In this document: positions 56,908 to 64,000 of the stretch, piece by piece
Position numbering within the stretch: the first letter of the stretch is position 1
Layout: every line of letters begins with the position of its first letter
Source: Cladophialophora immunda
Lineage: Eukaryota; Ascomycota; Eurotiomycetes; Chaetothyriales; Herpotrichiellaceae
Assembly (NCBI RefSeq): GCF_000835495.1
Contig: NW_015622541.1
Location: 1,240,001 to 1,304,000 of the forward strand
DNA length: 64,000 nucleotides
Direction: 5' to 3'
Translations under genes and position numbers: made by a program
The notes under the pieces: model-generated
Told to the model about the DNA's origin: nothing
Seen by the model: only the letters and a program-made list of their open reading frames with translations
Database searches by the model: none

Positions 56908-58772
56908 TTAGCCTGATGTAACGCCATAGCGAATCAGGCCCATAACACCCCCGAGCAGTATCGCCAACGGGACAGGGAGTCCAAACCAGCATCCGCCTAC
57001 ATAACTCGTCGCCGTTACGACCACCCACCAGGGATCTCGGCCCAGGCTGGAGCCGCTCGTGAACTCTTCGTCGACGTACCCAATTTCCCACAGCCTGTAG
57101 ATGGCAGTGTAGATTAGCCCGACAGCGGCGGCGTTGACGCCACGTAGCCCGGCTTTGACCCATCGACGAGTACGAAGCGCCCTCCACAGTCCCATGGTGC
57201 CATGCACCAGTATCAAACCTGGCGCGAAGATGCCGACGAAGCCCAGAATGGCACCAGCTGCGCTAGGAATCGATGCATTGATCGCGGTCAGTGAGCCCAA
57301 GTAGACGGCAACTATACAAGATGTGTCAACAAAATATCTCTGTGCGCTTTATACGTATTCGGGAGGTTTGGGGACTTACAATTGAAGTTCGGTCCTGGGA
57401 ACGTCTGTATAATGGCCAGTCCCAAGAGGAAATCACGGGACGATACCCATCCTTCTGTTACAATATACCTAGATTACACCAATACCGTCAGCTGTGTTTA
57501 CAGGGTACACCCTTTGTCAAACTCACTGTCGAAGAAGTGGAATCACAACAGGGCCTCCGCCAAATATAATGGTGCCCGCAAGGTACATGTTGGAAAAGAG
57601 ACTGAACAGCAGTGGTCGATGCTTTACCACTCCTCGCAGCACCATGACAATGACGAAGGTCAGGAAAAATCCCGCGATGAGAACGGCGCCAAATTTCCAA
57701 GAAACCTTCAGCTCCCTCCCCGTGGGGATGACTCTTGGATTTTCTCTACCGTTTGAGGCGCGTTGAACATCATCGGAAGTTGTAGGGAGGTCTGGGCCTT
57801 GGATATCTTGTCTTGGAGGCGGATTTCCATGGTTCGTCTCCTCGGCTTATGATTTGATGTCAGTCGATGCACTGAATTGGACGGTAGGGAACAACTCTGC
57901 TTGACTCACTGTGATCAGTTGTTGACCGGTCTGCGACATTTAGTTCGACTTCTTGGCTTTCGTGCCTCTGTCTCATCCTTCGCACAATCCCTGAGGCCTT
58001 CTTCATCAGCGGATGCAGCCATCGAAAGTCCCAAATGATCGTCACAGGGCCGGCTAAGAAGATTAGCACAGGAAAAAACCATAGTGCGTTGTACAGCATT
58101 CCCGCAGTGGCTCCCAAAAATACCAGAATCCTCGTGACCTGATCTGTTATGGCATTCTGGGATAACTGTACTGCGGCAAGTGCAATCACCCCCACGGTTG
58201 CAGCGTTGAGGCCAGAGAGGAGTGCATAGGCGGGTGCAGGAAGTGTGTCCCCAACACTGGATATACCAAGCGATAAGGCATACATTCCTATGGCGCCGGG
58301 AAGTCTGGGTAGCGTGTTAGTTCCAGTAACATACTTCCCCATTAGTTAGAAAGGGGGACTCACGACCACAGTAGGAAAGCTGAAAGTGCGGATATGAAAC
58401 CATTGCGGTTGAGGTTGATACAATATAGCATCTTGGTGCTCGCAGGGCCTGAGAGCGCCTGAGTGACGGCAAACAGCTCTTGGAACATCGGTTCGTCCAG
58501 CCATTGATATTTCTCCACGAATCGCTTGTGCAGCTGCTTGCCAGAGCGCGGAGTCAAATCAACAGGACAAGGATAACAGGAGACCTGAGTCGACAGATAT
58601 TACTTACAATCTGAAAATGAACAGGCGGGCCTCCGAAACATATCAACCCGAGGTGGCCGTTCTTCTGTAGTGTCTCCCGCATTCTCTGATGCCAATCCAC
58701 CCACCCATCCAGCATGCGACGTTCGACGGAGCGTCGCACGCGCGTCAGAGCTTTGAGGGAGGAAGAGAACAT
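56908..58772 (-). CDS. chrA: CHR-family (ChrA-like) chromate transporter, two-domain
   Basis: Membrane anion transporter of 513 aa in six exons: 58772-58608, 58533-58364, 58304-57910, 57845-57527, 57468-57380 and 57311-56908, all in phase. The two homologous CHR halves are evident. Half 1 has LICFGGPPVHFQI, FVEKYQWLDEPMFQELFAV and LPGAIGMYALSLG. Half 2 has IIFGGGPVVIPLLRQY, GWVSSRDFLLGLA, IIQTFPGPNFNF and IFAPGLILVHGTMGLW. A hydrophilic linker of about 80 residues joins them. Bacterial ChrA exports chromate in exchange with sulfate, and fungal homologues occur patchily. The start could instead lie at an in-frame ATG at 58829. The physiological substrate here may be chromate, sulfate or another oxyanion. 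Confidence 0.9.
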
Positions 58773-59423
58773 GTTTTCAAGGTGACGAAACTCAGACAGA
58801 GCTGGTGGTGTTTCCCTGCAATGTTTCAATTGATGTTCAGTAGACCAAAAGGGTCATTTAGGCCAATGCGGGGCTCATCTTTGTGAAGGCTGGCAATCGA
58901 ATCAACCGTCTTGGCTCAACAGCCTTGTGGTCCGATGCGGGAGGGAATCACAGAGATCTTCGCCTCGAGAATGTGAAATATTGCGCCATTGCTCAGGCAC
59001 CAATAAATCATATTACACAGCAAATGTTATACAGCACTGCAACTCGATACTCCCGTGGATCGAGATTGCCCGGCAGCTGATGCCCCTCGTGGCTGAAGAT
59101 GAGCACCTGGCCCTTGTTATTTGTTCCCGCTTGTTGCAGCTGCACCTAGTTTTCCTATGTCGCAATCAAGTCAATAAATATTGGCTCAACGACTGCCTAC
59201 ACGTTTCCCTAAGGGGGGCATAAAAGGCAGCTAAACGGGGATACGCTTCCCAAAGCCCCAAGGGTGCCTAGTGAGGCCGTTGAGACCTTGCGAGTTGCGG
59301 TGCATCAGCATATGCACTTCGGTTAGGGGTGCTGTGACAGAAGAACTTCGACACACAACATATGCGTCGAACACGCTCTACGGCCGATCCTGCAATCGGC
59401 TGAACATAGCTCGCTCCACCTTC
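58773..59423. other. Intergenic, ChrA promoter region
   Basis: About 650 bp upstream of the transporter. The part next to the P450 remnant may contain its decayed 5' end, but I cannot align any P450 N-terminus in it. Confidence 0.4.
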
Positions 59424-60708
59424 TCGACGCCGGAGTACAATCTTCATTAACTTCGCAAGGCGCCACTCCTCCCACTCTTCTCTGAGAAGCGCATCTCAGA
59501 ATTCCAATCGGTGATTCGGGAGAAGCTCGACATTCTATGCAGCAAGATCGACGGGTATGTCGCCAGTGGCCGTCCCCTCGCCATCAATCGAGCCCTGACT
59601 GCTTTTTCGGGCGATGTCATCACCACCTATGTCTTTGGCCAATCTTACCAACATCTGGAATCCCCAGATTTCAAGGAGACGTTCCGCGAGCCATTCATGG
59701 CGGCCTCCGAGTCGGGTCATGTGGCTCTGCAACTCAAGTGGCTGTACCCCTTGCCGAACTCTCTTCCAGACTGGCTTGTTCCTCGAATGTAACTGCAGAT
59801 ATTCCTCATCTTGTAGCTTGCCAATCTTAGCGTGGCGCAGACAGAGCAATGAATTGACAGCTAACACAGTCCCCATCCAGGACTTCGACGTCAAACTCAG
59901 GGCTATTTTATCGGGCACGGCAAAGGAGAATCCCGATCACTCCACGATCCCATACGAACTTGTTCGTAGCGACTTGCCTCCCCAGGAGAAGCAGATCGAC
60001 TGTCCCAACGAAGAAGCCCAGCTCCTGGCCGCTGCTGGCCTGACCATCTCTTTGTGGGTCATGTCGGTGGCAGCATTCTACATCACGCGGACGCGCTGGA
60101 TCTACGAGGAGCTTCGAGCAGAACTGATCACTGCGCTTCCTCGCAAGTCCGACGCTGGCACATTCAACTGGGGAGACGTCGAGAAACTGCCCTATCTGAC
60201 CGCCTGTGCCTGTGAATGTCTCCGCCTCTCCTACGGCGTCACGTCACGCAGCCCCCGCCTCTGGGACCGGCCGCTTCCCTACCGAGGCCGGACCATCCCG
60301 CGCGGACGCCCGTCAGCCTGACCATCGTCGACCACCATCACAGCGAAGACGTCTTCCCGGACAGCCACGTGTTCTGGCCCGAGCGCTGGCTCGTCCGGGA
60401 CGGCGAGCGGGGCCAGTGGCAGCCGGACAAGGGCATGGACCGCTGGTTTTTCCCGTCCGGCAAGGGCAGCCGGTCGTGCCTAGGGGGTGAACCTCGCCAT
60501 GGAGGAGATCCATCTCGGTCTTGCGACGCTGTTTCGCCAGTACGACTTGGATCTGTTCGAGACCGACGTGTCGGACGTCAGGCTCGCGCACGACTTCTTC
60601 CCCCCCAGTGCTCGTCTGGACTCGAAGGGGATTCGGGTCACCGCGCGCGGAGTCGCGAGAAAGGAACCGGGAGAAGTGGCAGAGGTAGAACGAGGCACTT
60701 GGGCGTAG
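59424..60708 (+). pseudogene. Decayed cytochrome P450 (CYP58/trichodiene-oxygenase-like group)
   Basis: The remnant covers roughly the C-terminal two thirds of a P450, and the membrane anchor and N-terminal third are missing. Reading starts at STPEYNLH, where a TAA stop at 59448-59450 interrupts an otherwise conserved block that continues LRKAPLLPLFSEKRISEFQ. The frame ends at a TAA (59790) and resumes in another frame near 59881 (DFDVKLRAILSG, then LLAAAGLTISLWVMSVAAFY). A one-base loss near 60301-60306 shifts the frame before the TPVSLTIVDHHHSEDVFP block. An extra G in the run 60483-60487 shifts it again, just after the heme-binding SGKGSRSCLG and before NLAMEEIHLGLATLF. Key motifs (E-C-L-R, PERW, heme Cys) are still recognisable, so the decay is fairly recent. 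Sequencing error could explain the G-run but not all lesions. Confidence 0.85.
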
Positions 60709-61076
60709 AGGACACGACGGCGAGGAGTATCGACGACTAATGTAGTAGAATAGGAAGAACCACGAGGAGGCAGATAGGTTGGAGGTCGGCGTATTTTGGG
60801 TTCGCCGATCATTTTAGGACTCGGCCGCTTCTACCCATTTGTCAGCCTTATACGCCCGCCCATCACCATCGAGGGCCATGTATAGACCTACGTACTCGGT
60901 GTGAGCGGGACTGTATTCCAGACTGCAGCAGGGCTATCCATTATATAGTCCAGAACTGGAGGGGTTTCTGTCCACCCAACCCGCAGATATACACATGATA
61001 AGTCTCGAGTTGCAACATACCAAGTGTCGTCACTGTCCATGAGCTTAAGTTCTTGAAACAACAACCTGGCCTGAAG
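60709..61076. other. Intergenic spacer upstream of the alpha/beta hydrolase
   Basis: 368 bp with no recognised element; the hydrolase promoter is expected here. Confidence 0.5.
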
Positions 61077-62024
61077 ATGAATTTCCCACCACCACCGTCA
61101 TCGCCGTCGTCGTCGCCGTCCAGCATCGAACTCACGCAGACATTCCACCACTCCACGGCCCTCTACGCCTACCACATCCGCTGGACGGCCCTTGGAGACA
61201 CGGCCTCGCCACCGGTCGTCTTCGTGCACGGCACGCCGTGGTCCTCGCGCGTGTGGCACGCCTACGCACAGTCGCTCGCGCGGTACTTCCACGTCTACCT
61301 GTTCGACAACCCCGGGTTCGGCGACAGTCCGCTCGGCGAGCCCCTCCCAGGCAAAGAAGGCGTCATCAGCCGCGAAGTCGCGCTGGACGCCGATCTGGCG
61401 CAGCAGTCGGAGGTGTTCGCCGCGCTCTACAAGTCCTGGGAGCCCGAGTGGCGGGGCGCCCGCAAGGCCCACGTGGTGGCGCATGACCATGGCGGTCTGA
61501 TGGCTCTGAGAGCGCATCTGCTGCATGGTTGCGAGTACCGGAGTCTGTGCCTGATTGACGTCGTCGCGCTAGGGCCGTTCGGACAGCCCCTCTTCAAACT
61601 GGTGGCAGAGAACGAAGGGGTGTTTGCCGCATTGACCGGGCCGGTGTTTGAAGGCGTCGTCGAGGCGTACATCCGGGACGCGGCGCACCGTGACCTCGAC
61701 AGGGAAACCATGGAAATGCTGAAGAGGCCCTGGATCGCGAGCGAGGAGGGGAGGAAGGGCTTCGTTAGGCAGATGGTCCAGGCCAACAGTCGCAGCACGG
61801 AGGAGGTCGAGGGCAGATATCACGAGGTTGGGAAGCAAATGCCAGTAAGGGTCATCTGGGGAAAGGAGGACAAGTGGATTCCCGTCGGGACAGCGGAGAG
61901 GTTGAAGGAGAAGCTGGATGCTAAGGACGTGGTGATCATAGAAGGAGCGGGTCATCTGGTAATGTATGATCAACCAGGGAGATTAGGGGTTGAATTGGGA
62001 TGGTGGTTGGGTAATATGAACTAA
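61077..62024 (+). CDS. Alpha/beta hydrolase with Asp nucleophile (haloalkane dehalogenase/epoxide hydrolase group)
   Basis: Intronless, 315 aa. The first true ATG is at 61077; the frame upstream offers only a TTG. The N-terminal 18 residues are Pro/Ser-rich. The oxyanion-hole motif HGTPW is at 51-55. The nucleophile elbow VAHDHGG places Asp137 at the catalytic position, not Ser, as in epoxide hydrolases and haloalkane dehalogenases. The acid is likely Asp265 in WGKEDKWIP, and the base His293 in GAGHLVMYDQP. The cap region lies between about 165 and 245. The substrate is unknown. The gene is next to a dead P450 and 170 bp from the convergent neighbour; a former P450 plus hydrolase (epoxide) partnership is possible but speculative. 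Confidence 0.9.
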   Translation: MNFPPPPSSPSSSPSSIELTQTFHHSTALYAYHIRWTALGDTASPPVVFVHGTPWSSRVWHAYAQSLARYFHVYLFDNPGFGDSPLGEPLPGKEGVISREVALDADLAQQSEVFAALYKSWEPEWRGARKAHVVAHDHGGLMALRAHLLHGCEYRSLCLIDVVALGPFGQPLFKLVAENEGVFAALTGPVFEGVVEAYIRDAAHRDLDRETMEMLKRPWIASEEGRKGFVRQMVQANSRSTEEVEGRYHEVGKQMPVRVIWGKEDKWIPVGTAERLKEKLDAKDVVIIEGAGHLVMYDQPGRLGVELGWWLGNMN

Positions 62025-62194
62025 AATATAGAAAGAGGTTGAAAGAGGTTCGATGGTGGATGATAGAGCAGCTCAGCGACGCTCATCGAGGCTCATCCAT
62101 CACACACAGTATTTGCGTTCGCTCGCAATTTTGCCAGAGATATATATAAATGGAACCTGTTGCCCGGGGGGAAAGCAAGTAGCGTTGGAGCTTT

Positions 62195-64000
62195 TCATGG
62201 TATTTTCGTCCCCGTCATTTCCACTGGGGCAAAAGGAATTATGGTCGTGGTGTGAGGAAGTCTGCTCGTTGGGTCTGCCAATGCCAAACCTCCCATCGCT
62301 TGCTCCAGTTGCATCGTTCTCACGGCTGCCAGATCAGTCTTGCACATCTTTCTCACGGAGGATTCTTCCGCCAAATTCAGTTCGGCTATGTCCAGCGCTT
62401 GCTGCAAACAGAATATTGCGTTGTCGAGATTGCTTCTCATGACGTGCAAGCGTCCTAGGCACCGAAATGCCGCCAGCCGAGAGAAGATGAGGCTACTTTC
62501 CCGTAGCCTTGACTCGGCTGCGTCCATATACTGCGGCTGTAAGGCCTGGCCCGAGGTAAGCACGTCGTTCCGCCGTAGGGCGTCACCGAGAAGGCATTCC
62601 ACCTTCACACCGGCGTCTCCAGACGCGAGCATCACTCTGGCCTGCTCGACGATGGCAGCAATTGCCACGGCTGAATTGGCCGAGTAGACCTCTTCCCAAG
62701 CCTGGACCAAACTTTCAAGCATCCGGACACTTTCAGGAATATCGCCTAATGCAGCTGTGAGTCGAGCCCAGTACCAAAGGTGCAGCATGGTCTGATATGA
62801 GTAAATACCAAACGCTCGGACGTGCTCCTCATGCGCCACTCTCTGTCCCTCCTTTCTTATTCTCGTCTTCTGTTCAACCGTCAAGGGCGTCCTCAAGAGA
62901 ATAGATAGGGGGTGGCGCTCCCCGAGAATGTGGACAGCAAGTGGCGCTAGGTAGTTCTTCCACGATGACCGAAGTCTTCCAGCCACAGTATTTGAAGTAT
63001 CCATGCTGATCTCGGTGAGATAAAAGCAGAGTTGTGGATGCTGGCTAAGTAACATGATTCTAGCAAGCGGCAACGTTCGATTCAGAACTTGGCTTGCACT
63101 CTCGGACTGTCCAGCGGAGATAAACCCTGCGGCTAACATAATGGAGACTGCCATAGCCTCACAGAGGCCATTTCCATCGAACTCGGCAGCATTCTGAAGC
63201 ATGACCGTCTTCCAAATCCCACCTGCATTACCTTGGTGATAGTTGGAGATAGCCGCCAGCACTCGTTCAAAGTTTGACTGCTCTTTGGTGTCTCTAATGC
63301 CGGCTGTCGGTGCCTGACCAAGGCGCCATTGCATTTCATATTTCCGACCAGGGCGATGACTTGCCTTTGGATTTCTGGAGGCCGGTGCCATCGGCTGGGG
63401 CTTCCTTTTCTTTTTGGTGTTTGCAGGGGTCTTTGATGACTGGCCAGGATCCTCATCTTCATCATCCAGTCTTCTGTGTTTCCTTTTCCCTTGTTCGTTT
63501 TCGACCAATTCGTGTAACTGTGGTAGTGTATTGCCTTGTGCATTTCCTGGGCCCAGCGGCCGTGGCGCAAATGGGAGTGCAGCGAAAGTCTCAGGCAGTA
63601 GTGTTGAGGGACCTTGCTGGACCGATGATGCCTCTACAATCTCTGCTACACTGGCGACGAGGTTTCTTGCTAATTGGTCTGATTCAAGCGCAGCTGGTTC
63701 TTTTGAAAACTGCCCCAAATTGCCGGATATATCGAATTTGTTGTGCTGCGATAATATTTCATGCGTTGAGTAAACGTCAGCGACGCTAGTCATTCTCGCG
63801 GTATCTGTGGTAGATCTCGCGAGCGGCGGAGCAGGTCCAAGATAAAATGGATGTTCATGATGCCGCACTGGTGCTGGAAGCGTGACCATTCGTCGTAAAG
63901 CGCCACGTTCAAACCGAGGGCTTGATATCGACGTGGGGGGCTGATCATTCGAAGCCAGACTGCTCCAGCGGGTGCCACTAGTCCCTGTGCTGCTGCTACT
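62195..64000 (-). CDS. Large helical protein, possibly Clr5-type, cut by the right window edge
   Basis: C-terminal 600 codons of a gene that remains open to the last base of the window, so the start lies outside; an internal ATG at 63889 is probably not the true start. The visible N-terminal part is Ser/Pro-rich and disordered. It is followed by a basic stretch (ENEQGKRKHRRLDDEDEDPG, then NTKKKRKPQP), likely a nuclear localisation signal. The rest is a helical array (IWKTVMLQNAAEFDGNGLCE, SSWKNYLAPLAVHILGERHP, ALGDIPESVRMLESLVQAW, CLQQALDIAELNLAEES) resembling TPR-like C-terminal halves of fungal Clr5-domain proteins. The Clr5 domain itself would be upstream and is not seen. Function is unknown and the family call is tentative. 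Confidence 0.6.
   Translation of the reverse strand, partial: SSSSTGTSGTRWSSLASNDQPPTSISSPRFERGALRRMVTLPAPVRHHEHPFYLGPAPPLARSTTDTARMTSVADVYSTHEILSQHNKFDISGNLGQFSKEPAALESDQLARNLVASVAEIVEASSVQQGPSTLLPETFAALPFAPRPLGPGNAQGNTLPQLHELVENEQGKRKHRRLDDEDEDPGQSSKTPANTKKKRKPQPMAPASRNPKASHRPGRKYEMQWRLGQAPTAGIRDTKEQSNFERVLAAISNYHQGNAGGIWKTVMLQNAAEFDGNGLCEAMAVSIMLAAGFISAGQSESASQVLNRTLPLARIMLLSQHPQLCFYLTEISMDTSNTVAGRLRSSWKNYLAPLAVHILGERHPLSILLRTPLTVEQKTRIRKEGQRVAHEEHVRAFGIYSYQTMLHLWYWARLTAALGDIPESVRMLESLVQAWEEVYSANSAVAIAAIVEQARVMLASGDAGVKVECLLGDALRRNDVLTSGQALQPQYMDAAESRLRESSLIFSRLAAFRCLGRLHVMRSNLDNAIFCLQQALDIAELNLAEESSVRKMCKTDLAAVRTMQLEQAMGGLALADPTSRLPHTTTIIPFAPVEMTGTKIP

Noticed and set aside
1..64000. CRISPR array, operons or bacterial-type signals
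   Set aside because: The window is eukaryotic: spliced genes, fungal families, and no regularly spaced repeats.

Overview
This window reads as nuclear DNA of a filamentous ascomycete (Pezizomycotina). The genes are interrupted by short GT-AG introns, mostly 46-109 bp, often with a CTAAC or CTGAC branch site. The families are typical of that group: Zn2Cys6 and C2H2-Zn2Cys6 regulators, a HET-domain protein, TRI12-type and sugar-type MFS pumps, a two-domain CHR transporter, and several P450s. An affinity to Eurotiomycetes/Chaetothyriales is a guess I cannot test here. About 24 genes and one clear pseudogene are supported. Most gene models below were rebuilt exon by exon, and the reading phase was checked at every junction.

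Left block (1-13.7 kb): two paralogous C2H2-Zn2Cys6 transcription factors flank a phenol-hydroxylase-type FAD monooxygenase and a microsomal P450, followed by a TRI12-type efflux pump. This looks like a self-regulated oxidation and export module for an aromatic or xenobiotic compound. No polyketide, peptide or terpene backbone enzyme is present. A DUF829 (TMEM53/PaxU-like) hydrolase with a polyQ tract follows at 14.1-15.2 kb.

First housekeeping block (15.7-23.1 kb): CAND1/TIP120 (cullin exchange factor), an unnamed mitochondrial single-pass acidic protein, and a Lag1-type ceramide synthase.

Second accessory block (24.7-35.9 kb): a CYP57-like P450, a Zn2Cys6 regulator, an MFS sugar/quinate-type carrier, a carboxymuconolactone-decarboxylase-like protein divergent from it, and a mitochondrial family III CoA-transferase. 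Together these make a plausible uptake, oxidation and CoA-dependent catabolism cluster.

Gene-poor block (35.9-47.1 kb): a HET-domain gene and a small C2H2 protein, separated by long stretches with no convincing gene.

Second housekeeping block (47.1-56.4 kb): a U1A/U2B''-like RRM protein, V-ATPase subunit D (with an 11-nt micro-exon), splicing factor SYF1, an aldehyde dehydrogenase and an unrecognised two-exon protein.

Right end (56.9-64 kb): a two-domain chromate-type transporter, a decayed P450 (in-frame stop, frame changes, missing N-terminus), an Asp-nucleophile alpha/beta hydrolase, and the C-terminal part of a protein that runs off the right edge.
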